Shown: one piece after another, positions 49,624 to 57,437 of the stretch | How the letters are laid out: every line of letters begins with the position of its first letter | How positions within the stretch are numbered: the first letter of the stretch is position 1 | NCBI RefSeq assembly: GCF_036241575.1 | Contig: NZ_CP108455.1 | Location: forward strand, 5,583,501 to 5,647,500 | Origin: Streptomyces sp. NBC_01267 | GTDB lineage: Bacteria > Actinomycetota > Actinomycetes > Streptomycetales > Streptomycetaceae | Reading direction: 5' to 3' | DNA length: 64,000 nt | Notes under the pieces: generated by a model | Database searches by the model: none | Told to the model about the DNA's origin: nothing | What the model saw: only the letters and a program-made list of their open reading frames with translations | Program-made: the position numbers and the translations under genes

Positions 49624-50286
49624 ATGGAGCAGGAACAGCAGTGGATGCGCAGCGCCTTCGGCCTTGCGGCCGTCGCGGCCGACGAAGCACGTGCGCCTCA
49701 GCTCATGCGTCACCTGTGCAATTACTGCGTGGAGTTGCTGCACCTCTCGGGTGCCGCCGTGATACGGGCAGGGGCGGCCGGTTCCCAGGAGGGCGGGCCG
49801 GGTTCCGAGTGCCTCCGCGACGACCGCGCGCTGACCAACCTCGACCTGCGGGAAGAAGCCCGGCGCTGGCCGGAGTTCACCGCGCGGGCACGGGCGGGCG
49901 GCCATACGGCGGTGACCCTGCTGCCGCTGCGCGGCACCGCCGCCCGTCCCTGCGCCGTGCTCCAACTGCTGAGCAAGGAGCGGCAGTTGTCGGAAACTGA
50001 GGTCGAATCCGCCCAGTGGCTGGGTGATCTGGCCGTCGCGCTCCTCACGCAGGGCGACGAACTGCGAAGACAGCGCGAGACGGCCGAGCAGCTGAGCCGG
50101 GCGCTGGACAGCCGGATCGTCATCGAGCAGGCCAAGGGTGTGCTCGCGGAACAGCTGCGGCTGGACATGGACGGGGCCTTCGCGGTGCTGCGCGGCCACG
50201 CCCGCTCGAACAGACTGAAGCTGACGGACGTGGCGCGGGCCGTGGTGGAACGCCAACTGGTGCTGGACGTAACGGAGTCGGGGTGA
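49624..50286 (+). CDS. GAF-ANTAR RNA-binding regulator
   Basis: 220-residue protein with an N-terminal GAF sensor domain (about residues 10-135) and a C-terminal ANTAR domain (about 150-208: LSRALDSRIVIEQAKGVLAE and the following LDMDGAFAVLRGHARSNR). ANTAR domains bind paired hexaloop RNA hairpins and act in transcription antitermination. The start ATG 49624 has TAATCT 8 nt upstream and no Shine-Dalgarno, hence probably leaderless. No kinase is adjacent; the GAF domain may sense a small ligand. A terminator follows. Confidence 0.9.
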   Translation: MEQEQQWMRSAFGLAAVAADEARAPQLMRHLCNYCVELLHLSGAAVIRAGAAGSQEGGPGSECLRDDRALTNLDLREEARRWPEFTARARAGGHTAVTLLPLRGTAARPCAVLQLLSKERQLSETEVESAQWLGDLAVALLTQGDELRRQRETAEQLSRALDSRIVIEQAKGVLAEQLRLDMDGAFAVLRGHARSNRLKLTDVARAVVERQLVLDVTESG

Positions 50287-50288
50287 TC

Positions 50289-50329
50289 CGGGGTGGGGAT
50301 GCGGGCCCTCGCGCCGCACCCCCACCCCG
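50289..50329. terminator. bidirectional terminator
   Basis: Arms CGGGGTGGGG / CCCCACCCCG around a 21-nt loop with inner GCGG/CCGC pairing, between the convergent ANTAR and GH64 genes. Confidence 0.7.
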
Positions 50330-50347
50330 TACTCCACTGCCGGCCGG

Positions 50348-51580
50348 TCAGGATCCGACGGACACCGTGAAGCGGACCGGGTTGCCGTCGTTGGCGGCGC
50401 CCGAGACGTCCGGCTGGCCGTCGGGGATCACGTCGTCGTACGGGAAGGCGTACCCGATCGGCGAGTTGGCGTGCACCACCCGCGCCCAGTGGTTCGTCAC
50501 ATCGCCCTGGTAGTAGTCGGCCGCCGTGGTGCCGTTCGGCTGCTGCGGGTGGGTGAGCATGAGCGAGCGGTTGAATCCGGCGGCGATCCGGGCGAGCAGG
50601 CCCTTCTTGTCGTCGGGGTCGCCCGGATTGTTGGCGAAGGGGCCGTGGTTGCAGGTGAACACGGACTTCGAGTCGGGCTTGCTGAAGGAGTGCCCGCCGT
50701 TGAACGTGAGGGTGTCGCCACTGACCCGCCCGGTGAACACCCCCCGGTCGCCCTGGAGGTCGATGGTGAGATCGGTGGAGCGGTACTTGTCCCAGACCTG
50801 GTCGATGTAGCCGGTCCACAGATCGCGGAACGGCATCTGGTCCGGCCGGTCGAAGAAGGGCGCCATCAGATTCTGCGGCGAGATCACCCGCAGGACCCGG
50901 CCGTCCGACCCGTGGGTGACCAGCTGGTCCCAGGGCTGACCGTCCTTGGCGGCCTGCGCGGTGAGGTCCGCGGCGATCCTGTCGACGGCGCCGTCGGGCA
51001 GCGGGGCGACCGTGTGCTTCGTGGTGCCTTCGAGCGTGAGCCCGATGGGCAGCGAGGTGACCAGGTCGACGTAGGAGATGTTCGCGTACAGCTGGTCCGG
51101 GTTGAAGGTGAACTCGCAGAACGACCAGGTACGGCCGTAGTTCGGATCGGTGGAGGTGGCGAATGCCGGTTCGACCAGGGCGGGCCCCGGGTTGAGGAAG
51201 AAGTCCAGCTTGCCGTCGCGTACGAAGTAGACGCGCGCACCGTACATCTGAGGCAGCGTCAGGGTGACGGGACCGGCTCCCGCGGCCTTGAGCGGGATGG
51301 CGCAGTCCACCGGCAGGGGGGTCTGCGGGGCCGAGGGGGACTCCGGATGGTAGACGCTGCCGTCGGCGCGCAGCAGTACCCACTGGCCGGTGCCCTGCTC
51401 GTGGCCGGTGACGTACGCGTTGACGCTGCCGGACAACGACGTGTTCTCCAGGGCCAGTTCGCAGGTGGCCGCAGCGGCGGAGGCGTGTGGGGAGGGCGCG
51501 CCTGCCCAGGCGGGCCCGGTGAGCGCGGTGGCGGTGGCGGCGGCGGTGGCGCCGGTCAGGAACAGTCTGCGGGAAATCAC
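50348..51580 (-). CDS. secreted GH64 endo-beta-1,3-glucanase
   Basis: 410-residue extracellular enzyme of glycoside hydrolase family 64, which cuts beta-1,3-glucan (laminarin, curdlan, fungal wall) mainly to laminaripentaose. The Tat signal is SRRLFLTGATAAATA (residues 3-40). The mature part starts with a beta-barrel domain (CELALENTSLSG...QWVLLRADG) and continues with the thaumatin-like domain; FFLNPGPALVEPAF and EFTFNPDQLYANIS lie in the substrate groove typical of the family. GTG start at 51580 has AGGAG 8 nt upstream. A CebR-like operator lies 192 nt upstream, pointing to induction by oligosaccharides. Confidence 0.9.
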   Translation of the reverse strand: MISRRLFLTGATAAATATALTGPAWAGAPSPHASAAAATCELALENTSLSGSVNAYVTGHEQGTGQWVLLRADGSVYHPESPSAPQTPLPVDCAIPLKAAGAGPVTLTLPQMYGARVYFVRDGKLDFFLNPGPALVEPAFATSTDPNYGRTWSFCEFTFNPDQLYANISYVDLVTSLPIGLTLEGTTKHTVAPLPDGAVDRIAADLTAQAAKDGQPWDQLVTHGSDGRVLRVISPQNLMAPFFDRPDQMPFRDLWTGYIDQVWDKYRSTDLTIDLQGDRGVFTGRVSGDTLTFNGGHSFSKPDSKSVFTCNHGPFANNPGDPDDKKGLLARIAAGFNRSLMLTHPQQPNGTTAADYYQGDVTNHWARVVHANSPIGYAFPYDDVIPDGQPDVSGAANDGNPVRFTVSVGS

Positions 51581-51771
51581 GCACGGTCTCCTGTGGTCTG
51601 TGGGGGGCGGAGTGCGGCAGGCGCTCACGTGGTGGAGGCGCCTTCTGTGGTGCTCTTGGCGGTGGAGGGACGCACTGGGAGGTGGACGGGTGCTCTGGGT
51701 GCTCTCGGGGCTCTCGGGGGTGGACGGACCTACTGTTGCGAGAGCCGGGAAGGCAGGTCAAGACCTATGCC

Positions 51772-51785
51772 TGAGAGCGCTCTCA
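51772..51785. promoter_or_regulatory. CebR/LacI-family operator TGAGAGCGCTCTCA
   Basis: Perfect 14-bp palindrome differing from the CebR consensus TGGGAGCGCTCCCA at the two symmetrical third positions. On the minus strand it lies about 10 nt upstream of TTGACC (51754-51759 region), a possible -35 of the GH64 gene. The rest of the 361-nt gap 51581-51941 contains short direct repeats of GTGCTCTGGG/CTCTCGGGG type (51689-51722) and no gene. Confidence 0.6.
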
Positions 51786-51941
51786 CTATCTCTTATCCTT
51801 CACAACTCGAAGACAGGAAAGGGTGCTTGACGGAAATCTCCGTCCTTCGCGACGCATTCGGCCGTACTCCGGAATAGCCCCGACGGTCCGGGGGTTGGTG
51901 CACTGCGACATCGCTCGACACCGTCACTCCGGAGGTCAGTC

Positions 51942-52601
51942 ATGAAGATCGGCATCATCGGCGCAGGTCAGATCGGCGGCAATCTCACCCGGCGGCTCAC
52001 GGCCCTCGGGCACGACGTGTCCGTGGCCAACTCACGCGGACCGCAGACGCTGGGCGCGCTCGCCGAGGAGACCGGCGCGACCCCCGTCACGGCGGCCGAG
52101 GCCGCCCGGGGCGCCCGGGTCCTCGTGATCGCCATCCCGGTCCACGCCGTGCTCAACCTGCCGTCCGGGCTGCTCGACGGAGCGGCGGACGGCGTCGCGG
52201 TGATCGACACCGGCAACTACTACCCGCAGCAGCGCGACGGCCGGATCGACGCCATCGAGGACGGCCTCACGGAGAGCCGCTGGACCGAGCGGCAGATCGG
52301 CCACCCGGTGATCAAGGCGTTCAACGGCATCTACGCCCACAACATCCTCGACGAGGCGCGGCCCCGGGGCGCAGCCGGCCGGTTCGCCCTCCCGGTCGCC
52401 GGTGACGACGAGGCCGCCAAGCAGGTCGTACGGGACCTGATCGACGAGATCGGCTTCGACACGGTCGACGCGGGCGGGCTCGACGACTCCTGGCGCCAGC
52501 AGCCCGACACCCCTGTCTACGGTCTCTCGACCGACGCGGACGGGGTCGCCAAGGCGCTCGCCGAGGCCTCGCGCGAGCGCCCGGCGGCGTTCCGGGCCTG
52601 A
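51942..52601 (+). CDS. NADPH-dependent F420 reductase-family protein (NAD(P)-binding)
   Basis: 219-residue Rossmann-fold oxidoreductase with the nucleotide motif IGIIGAGQIGGNLTRRL and the following SVANSRGPQTL, in which Asn-Ser-Arg marks NADP(H) preference as in F420H2:NADP+ oxidoreductases. The protein is of the short PF03807 type. The C-terminal half has FNGIYAHNILDEARPRG and the typical DVDAGG-like end strand. ATG start has GGAGG upstream. Related proteins in Streptomyces are often annotated as F420 reductases without proof; an NADPH-binding dehydrogenase with other substrate is possible. Confidence 0.8.
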   Translation: MKIGIIGAGQIGGNLTRRLTALGHDVSVANSRGPQTLGALAEETGATPVTAAEAARGARVLVIAIPVHAVLNLPSGLLDGAADGVAVIDTGNYYPQQRDGRIDAIEDGLTESRWTERQIGHPVIKAFNGIYAHNILDEARPRGAAGRFALPVAGDDEAAKQVVRDLIDEIGFDTVDAGGLDDSWRQQPDTPVYGLSTDADGVAKALAEASRERPAAFRA

Positions 52602-52684
52602 CCTGCGCCGGACCGGGACGGACCGGGACGGCCGGGGAACCGCGGGCGGGGGTGCGGGCGTGGGGGTGGCTGCGATCGGCAGGT

Positions 52685-53242
52685 CTACGGCGTGGCCCAG
52701 TCCTTGAGGGCGCTCCTGCTCGCGAACCTGGAGTGGGCCACATCCTTGTCGAGCGGGTTGTCGGTGTACTGGTGGAAGGTCCAACTCGCCTTGATCCGGG
52801 GCTTTCCCGCAGTCGTGTAGTCCGCGATCCACAGTCCGTCCCCGGCGTACGAGGTGGTGTCGACGGTCAGCCAGAAGTTCCGGTTGGTGTAGAGCAGCAC
52901 CCGGTACGTGGGCCGCAGTTTCTTCACCGCGCGGATGAAGCTGTCCTTCTCCGCGTTGCTCGCACGGGTGTGCTCGCCGGTGGTCTCCCAGTCCACCGCG
53001 AGCAGATCCCCGCTCTTCTCGGGTGTTTTGCTCACGAAGTACTCGGCCTGCGCGGTGATGTTCCCCGGCCACAGGAAGTGGTAGAAGCCGACGACGCATC
53101 CGGCGTCCCGTGCGAGTTTGGTCTGGGATGCCAGCCGGGGGTTGACGTAGGTATGGCCCTCGGTGGCTTTGATGAACACGAAGTCGAGACCGCTGGTGCT
53201 GAACGACGACTGGTACGTGCTGACATCGATGCCGTGCAGCAT
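52685..53242 (-). CDS. GH25 muramidase (lysozyme) without signal peptide
   Basis: 185-residue glycoside hydrolase 25 domain cleaving the N-acetylmuramyl bond of peptidoglycan. The start of the fold HGIDVSTYQ carries the first catalytic Asp, AVDWETTGE the Asp-x-Glu pair, and IADYTTAGKPRIKASWTFHQYTDN the C-terminal strand. The ATG at 53242 has AGGAGG 8 nt upstream; an in-frame GTG at 53248 is too close to that site. The domain begins at residue 3, so there is no Sec or Tat signal and no wall-binding module. It may be released by lysis, act through a holin-like route, or be a prophage relic; no phage gene is adjacent. Confidence 0.85.
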   Translation of the reverse strand: MLHGIDVSTYQSSFSTSGLDFVFIKATEGHTYVNPRLASQTKLARDAGCVVGFYHFLWPGNITAQAEYFVSKTPEKSGDLLAVDWETTGEHTRASNAEKDSFIRAVKKLRPTYRVLLYTNRNFWLTVDTTSYAGDGLWIADYTTAGKPRIKASWTFHQYTDNPLDKDVAHSRFASRSALKDWATP

Positions 53243-53583
53243 GTGCACCGCCTCCTGGTGGTTCGTGGGGACCTCGATGTTCCACTTACCCAGCCGGGAG
53301 GGAAAGTCAGCAGCCGCTTACGGCCTGGCGGTCCGTGCTAACGGGTTTTCGAATCCCGGCGTCGGGCCACTCCGGCGCCGGCGGTTCCGTGAAGTGGCGG
53401 GCGGCCATGCCTGGTCGGACGTGCCCCGGCCGGAGGCCACGACGAGGGGCAGCCGGGCAGGCTGCTCGCGCTCGTCCTCGACGCCACGTACGGGGCGGGC
53501 CACGGAATCGAGTGATCGCCGCGCTTTCCGGTGCTCGGGGCCGACCGCACGCGGTAACCCCCGTGCGGTCAACGGTCGTTAAC
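53243..53583. other. non-coding gap between GH25 and the ilvE leader
   Basis: About 340 nt without a credible gene. It contains a T-arm-like GGGTTTTCGAATCCC (53343-53357) that does not belong to a tRNA, and an inverted repeat GACCGCACG / CGTGCGGTC (53543-53551, 53562-53570) 14 nt before the short ORF ahead of ilvE. Confidence 0.5.
53543..53570 (+). promoter_or_regulatory. stem-loop upstream of the ilvE leader ORF
   Basis: Perfect 9-bp arms GACCGCACG / CGTGCGGTC around a 10-nt loop. Could be an operator or part of an mRNA control structure. Confidence 0.4.
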
Positions 53584-53655
53584 ATGGCGGGTGTGTCCCG
53601 GCGGGTATCAACTGTTCTCACCCGCATCCGTGTTGACGTAAGGATTCGGCCATGA
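53584..53655 (+). CDS. putative leader peptide, Val/Ile/Leu-rich, overlapping ilvE
   Basis: Short ORF of 23 residues, MAGVSRRVSTVLTRIRVDVR plus three more, with five Val, two Ile and one Leu. Its TGA overlaps the ilvE ATG (ATGA), so its translation could couple to ilvE. Several branched-chain codons are rare in Streptomyces (GTA, GTT, ATT), as in leader peptides that measure charged tRNA. A longer version could begin at GTG 53563. Shine-Dalgarno support is weak. The alternative is a chance frame. Confidence 0.35.
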   Translation: MAGVSRRVSTVLTRIRVDVRIRP

Positions 53656-54737
53656 GCGCTGGCTTCCCGCTGACCCGTACGACGAAGGCCCTGCCCGACG
53701 AGGAACGCCGGGCGATACTCGACGCGCCAGGATTCGGGCGGTACTTCACCGATCACATGGCGTCGGCCGTGTGGACGGAGGACGCCGGCTGGCACGGCCA
53801 CAAGGTCGGCCCGCTGGAGCCGTTCACGCTGCATCCCAGCTCCGCCGTGCTGCACTACGGGCAGGAGATCTTCGAGGGCCTCAAGGCGTACCGGCACGCC
53901 GACGGCAGCGTCTGGCTGTTCCGCCCGGAGGCCAACGCCCGGCGCTTCGCCCGCTCGGCCCGGCGGCTGGCGCTGCCGGAGCTGCCGGAGGAGGACTTCC
54001 TGGCCGGTGTGGAGGCGCTGGTCCGCGCCGACGAGCAGTGGGTCCCGGCGTCGGCCGGTGAGGAGAGCCTCTATCTGCGGCCGTTCATGTTCGCGTCCGA
54101 GGCGTTCCTCGGGGTGCGGCCTGCGGCGGAGGTCGTCTACTCCGTCATCGCGAGCCCCGCGGGCCCGTACTTCGCCTCCGGCATGACCGGCGTCACGCTG
54201 TGGGTGAGCAGTACGTACACCCGCGCGGCCGAGGGCGGCACCGGTGCGGCCAAGTGCGGCGGCAACTACGCGGCGAGCCTCGTCGCGCAGCGGGAGGCCC
54301 GCGAGCAGGGCTGTGACCAGGTGATGTACCTGGACGGCGCCGGTCAGGGCAATCTGGAGGAGTCGGGCACGATGAACCTCTGCCTGGTCACCTCGGACGG
54401 TCAACTCGTCACACCCGCGCTCGGGACCATCCTGGACGGCGTCACCCGGGCCACCGTCCTCGCCCTGGCCGCCGACCACGGCCTGACCCCGGTGGAGCGG
54501 CAGGTCAGCCTGGAGGAACTGCGCGCCGGGGCCACCGACGGCAGCATCACCGAGGCCTTCGCCGCCGGTACGGCCGCGGTCATCACACCGATCGTGGGCT
54601 TCAAGGGCGACGGCTACGAATTCACCCTCGGCAACGGAGAGCCCGGCGAGCGGACGGCGGCCCTGCGGGGGCACGTACTGGACATCCAGTACGGCCGCGC
54701 GGAGGACGAGCACGGCTGGATGCGGCGCGTGCTCTGA
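53652..54737 (+). CDS. ilvE: branched-chain amino acid aminotransferase IlvE
   Basis: 361-residue PLP-dependent class IV aminotransferase catalysing the last step of Val, Leu and Ile synthesis and the first of their catabolism. The Schiff-base lysine is Lys201 in GAAKCGGNYAAS; other motifs are QEIFEGLKAYRH, LYLRPFMFAS, DGAGQGNLEESGTMN and the final GTAAVITPIV. This is the fold-type IV, long actinobacterial/mitochondrial-like form. Start ATG 53652 has AAGGA 8 nt upstream. In Streptomyces the enzyme also feeds branched starter units for fatty acids and polyketides. Regulation may involve the overlapping short ORF. Confidence 0.95.
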   Translation: MSAGFPLTRTTKALPDEERRAILDAPGFGRYFTDHMASAVWTEDAGWHGHKVGPLEPFTLHPSSAVLHYGQEIFEGLKAYRHADGSVWLFRPEANARRFARSARRLALPELPEEDFLAGVEALVRADEQWVPASAGEESLYLRPFMFASEAFLGVRPAAEVVYSVIASPAGPYFASGMTGVTLWVSSTYTRAAEGGTGAAKCGGNYAASLVAQREAREQGCDQVMYLDGAGQGNLEESGTMNLCLVTSDGQLVTPALGTILDGVTRATVLALAADHGLTPVERQVSLEELRAGATDGSITEAFAAGTAAVITPIVGFKGDGYEFTLGNGEPGERTAALRGHVLDIQYGRAEDEHGWMRRVL

Positions 54738-54743
54738 TCCGGC

Positions 54744-54780
54744 GGGCGGCGCGGGCGGCGCGGGCGGGCGGGGCGGGCGG
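54744..54780 (+). other. G-quadruplex-type tract after ilvE
   Basis: G-runs GGG at 54762, 54766, GGGG at 54770 and GGG at 54775 separated by single C, preceded by GCGGGCGG repeats. Lies 7 nt downstream of the ilvE stop; could act as mRNA 3' structure. Confidence 0.4.
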
Positions 54781-54851
54781 CTGTCCGGTACTGCCCCGGC
54801 CGCGCCGTGTCCCCGGCCGTGTCCCCGGTCGGGGAGGGTGGGCGCCACGGC

Positions 54852-54865
54852 TTTACCCGTGTAAA
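54852..54865. promoter_or_regulatory. operator-like palindrome TTTACCCGTGTAAA
   Basis: TTTAC-CCGT-GTAAA, perfect 5-bp arms, about 55 nt before the esterase start; an A/T-rich island in a G/C-rich gap, possibly overlapping the -10. Confidence 0.4.
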
Positions 54866-54918
54866 ACCATGGCAAAACCGGCAACCCGGATGCTCTCGTG
54901 CCACTCTTGCCTGTCGTG

Positions 54919-56139
54919 ATGAGCCTGACCGGAACCCCCTTCTTCGTGACCGCGATCCTGGTGGCCGCGCTCGCCGTTCTGGTGCCACTGGTCCTCTGGC
55001 ACAAGGTCCGCGGGCCCGCCGTGGTGCGTGGCGCCGCGCAGCTCGCCATGGTGCTCGTCGCGCAGGCCGCCGCGGTCGTCGTCGTGTTCGTCGCCGTCAA
55101 CAACGCGAACGGGCTCTACGACAACTGGGGTGATCTGCTCGGCACCGAGAGCCATGTCTTCGCCGCCCCCGACCTCGGCGTCGACGGGACCGGCGGGCGG
55201 AACACCGCCGGCGGGCCGCGGATAAAGCAGGCGTTCACGCCGGTCGACGACCCCGCCATGGGCGCGGGCGTCCAGGTCACGCACCTGACGGGCCGGGTGT
55301 CCGGCGCGGAGGGTGAGGTGTACGTCTGGCTGCCGCCGCAGTACTCCCACGCGGCGTACAAGGCCAAGGACTTCCCCGTCGTGGAGGTGCTGCCCGGCTA
55401 CCCCGGATCGGCCAAGGACTGGTTCACCAACCTCGACGTGGTCGGCCAGCTCCGCCACCTGATCGAGAAGCGCCAGGTCAAGCCGTTCATCCTGGTCGCG
55501 CCGCGCACCTCGCTGCTGGCCGGGCAGGACACCGGCTGCGCCAATGTGCCGGGCGTCGTCAACGCCGACACCTGGCTCAGCGTGGACGTGCGCAGGATGG
55601 TCACCGACAACTTCCGGGCCGAGACCGGCGCCGACGGCTGGGCCGTCGCGGGGATCTCGGCGGGCGCCCACTGCGCCGCCAAACTCGCCATCGAGCACCC
55701 CGACCGCTACCGCGCCGGGGTCGCACTCTCCGGCTACAACGACCCGGCCGCCGAGACCGATTCGATCGCGGCGCACGACAAGCTGCTGCGCCGTGAGACC
55801 AACCCGCTGTGGATCCTCACGCACGCCGCGCACCCGCCGCGCACCTCGCTGTTCCTCACCGGACAGCCCGGCGACGGCTACGAGGACGCGCTCGCGATCC
55901 ACAAGGCCGCGAAGGCGCCCACCAAGGTGTGGGTGCAGCGGACCAGCGGCGGTCATCTGAACGTGGTGTGGAAGCCGCTCCTTCCCGAGGTCTTCCGCTG
56001 GCTGTCCGGCCGGCTGAGCGGCGTCCACGACATCCGGGGCGGGCCGCTGACGCACCACGGCGGTGGCGGCGCCGCGTCGGTGCAGGCCACGGGCAAGGAG
56101 GAGCCGCCGCTCAGGCCGCAGCACGGGCACCACCCCTGA
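54919..56139 (+). CDS. membrane-anchored esterase (antigen 85/esterase D-like)
   Basis: 406-residue alpha/beta-hydrolase. The N-terminus has two membrane helices (about residues 8-28 and 38-65), so the catalytic domain faces the outside. The domain shows PVVEVLPGYPGS, nucleophile Ser247 in VAGISAGAHCAAKLA, and a late His in GGHLNVVW. The PF00756 family includes mycolyltransferases, feruloyl esterases and S-formylglutathione hydrolases; substrate cannot be fixed. The C-terminus is His/Gly-rich (LTHHGGGG, PQHGHHP). Start is uncertain: ATG 54919 begins at the first helix; GTG 54898 adds seven residues. Confidence 0.82.
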   Translation: MSLTGTPFFVTAILVAALAVLVPLVLWHKVRGPAVVRGAAQLAMVLVAQAAAVVVVFVAVNNANGLYDNWGDLLGTESHVFAAPDLGVDGTGGRNTAGGPRIKQAFTPVDDPAMGAGVQVTHLTGRVSGAEGEVYVWLPPQYSHAAYKAKDFPVVEVLPGYPGSAKDWFTNLDVVGQLRHLIEKRQVKPFILVAPRTSLLAGQDTGCANVPGVVNADTWLSVDVRRMVTDNFRAETGADGWAVAGISAGAHCAAKLAIEHPDRYRAGVALSGYNDPAAETDSIAAHDKLLRRETNPLWILTHAAHPPRTSLFLTGQPGDGYEDALAIHKAAKAPTKVWVQRTSGGHLNVVWKPLLPEVFRWLSGRLSGVHDIRGGPLTHHGGGGAASVQATGKEEPPLRPQHGHHP

Positions 56140-56372
56140 CGCGGCCCCCGGCCCCGTGGGCGGCGGCAGGCTGCCGCGGTCGCTCACGGGTTTGTCCGCG
56201 TCGCTCGCGTTCGTCACCGTCCCGCCGGTGGTTCATCAGATAGCGCGAACTCCCGTTTGTCCGCTGGTCGGTGCCGGACCGGCGTGGCTACGGTCGTCCG
56301 TGTCGCCCCCGAGAGGGCGGCACCCGTCGTGTGCCGCGTGCGCCCAGGCCGTCCGGCCGTCATGCGCCGGTA

Positions 56373-56396
56373 GGGAATCACGTGCGGGCGATTCCC
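56373..56396 (+). promoter_or_regulatory. stem-loop just before the S74-like gene
   Basis: Perfect arms GGGAATC / GATTCCC with a 10-nt loop ending 12 nt before the start codon, where it could affect access to the ribosome-binding site. The rest of the 269-nt gap (56140-56408) has no gene. Confidence 0.4.
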
Positions 56397-56408
56397 CCGG
56401 GAGTGCAC

Positions 56409-56948
56409 ATGAGTTCAGTGGGTCGTAGGACCGTCGCGGTGATGGCCGCGGCGCTGGCGTCGCTGGGCGCGGGGAGCAGTGTCACCGCTTCCGCGACCAC
56501 CCAACCGGTCGCGCCGTGCAGCGGAGCGGAGTGCCCCAGCCTGCAGCCGACCAGGCTCGCGGTCAGCCAGGCCTCCCTGAACGTCAGCCAGATGCAATTG
56601 GAGAACATCCAGGCGATGGCCTCCGACGCGGTGACCGGGGAACCCATCCGCGGCGCGCGGATCGTGTTCGCCACCGTCGGCGGCCGGACGCTGGGGGCGG
56701 CCTACACCGACTACGACGGGGTGGCCGCGCTCACCGCCCCGGAGAACCTGGGCCCCGGCACCCTCCAGGAGTTGCTCGGCGGCTACGAGGCCGCGATGGT
56801 CGGCGACGGCGTGCACGCCCCGGCCGGGGGCCACGGCGCGATCACCGTCGGTACCGATCAGGGCCCGGGTGTCCCGGGCGCCCCGTGCTCCGTCTGCAGC
56901 GACCGGGGGCTCAAGCGGGACGTGGTCCCGGTCGACTGGAGCCGGTGA
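56409..56948 (+). CDS. secreted protein with Ig-like domain, N-terminal part of a split S74 protein
   Basis: 179-residue protein with a Sec signal peptide (VAVMAAALASLGAGSSVTASA), a linker, and an Ig-like/carboxypeptidase-regulatory-type domain (AVTGEPIRGARIVFATVGGR ... YTDYDGVAALTAP). It ends at CSDRGLKRDVVPVDWSR, which is the first motif of the peptidase S74 intramolecular chaperone domain (SDRxLKxDIxPV). The rest of that domain is encoded in another frame by the next ORF, 2 nt downstream. Either the gene is frameshifted or the domain is made from two polypeptides. Start ATG 56409 has GGGAG about 6 nt upstream. Confidence 0.75.
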   Translation: MSSVGRRTVAVMAAALASLGAGSSVTASATTQPVAPCSGAECPSLQPTRLAVSQASLNVSQMQLENIQAMASDAVTGEPIRGARIVFATVGGRTLGAAYTDYDGVAALTAPENLGPGTLQELLGGYEAAMVGDGVHAPAGGHGAITVGTDQGPGVPGAPCSVCSDRGLKRDVVPVDWSR

Positions 56949-56950
56949 GG

Positions 56951-57376
56951 ATGCGCATCCTCCACCGGCGGTCCCGGGCGGCCGACCGCGGCACACCGGA
57001 CCGTCGTGCGGCCGGTGCGCCGGAGGCGGACGCCCGGGAGACCGATGCCCGGGAGAACGGTGCGCGGGAGGCCGGTGCGGTGGCTCCGGTCGGCGCGGTC
57101 AACGGGTACGCGGTCCTGGAGACCGTGGCCACGCTGCCCCTCAGCACCTGGCGTTACCTCTGGGAGCCCGAGGACGTACGCCACCTCGGGCCGATGGCCC
57201 AGGACTGGCAGGCGGCCTTCGGCTTCAACCAGGACGGCACCACCATCCCCGTCGTGGACGGCCTCGGCGTCGCCCTGGTGTGCGTCCAGGCGCTGAACCG
57301 CCGCGTGGAAGAGCTCACGGCCGAAGTGGACCGGCTGCGCGAAGCCACGCGCGCGAACAGGCCCGAGGCGGCGTGA
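56951..57376 (+). CDS. C-terminal S74 chaperone-type domain in a second frame
   Basis: 141-residue protein. After a low-complexity Ala/Arg/Glu/Asp-rich start (repeats of AREx) it carries the body of an S74 domain: VLETVATLPLSTWRYLWEPEDV, RHLGPMAQDWQAAFGF, VVDGLGVALVCVQALNRR and a C-terminal coiled coil RRVEELTAEVDRLREAT. The Ser-Lys dyad start motif is in the preceding ORF. It has no signal peptide. ATG follows TGAGG of the first ORF, so reinitiation is possible. The open frame continues upstream to about 56516, compatible with a -1 shift anywhere in that overlap. Confidence 0.7.
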   Translation: MRILHRRSRAADRGTPDRRAAGAPEADARETDARENGAREAGAVAPVGAVNGYAVLETVATLPLSTWRYLWEPEDVRHLGPMAQDWQAAFGFNQDGTTIPVVDGLGVALVCVQALNRRVEELTAEVDRLREATRANRPEAA

Positions 57377-57437
57377 CCAGGCCGGACGGGAGCCGGCCCC
57401 CGCGGAACACCCGTCCCGATCCGGAAGACAGGACACC

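Noticed and set aside
51767..51877. 36-codon ORF between GH64 and the F420 reductase-like gene
   Set aside because: It starts within the operator region, lacks a ribosome-binding site and has non-coding codon use.
53340..53370. tRNA-like T-arm (GGGTTTTCGAATCCC) followed by a CCA-like end
   Set aside because: Loop is 9 nt with only a 4-bp stem, and no matching acceptor, D or anticodon arms are found upstream on either strand.
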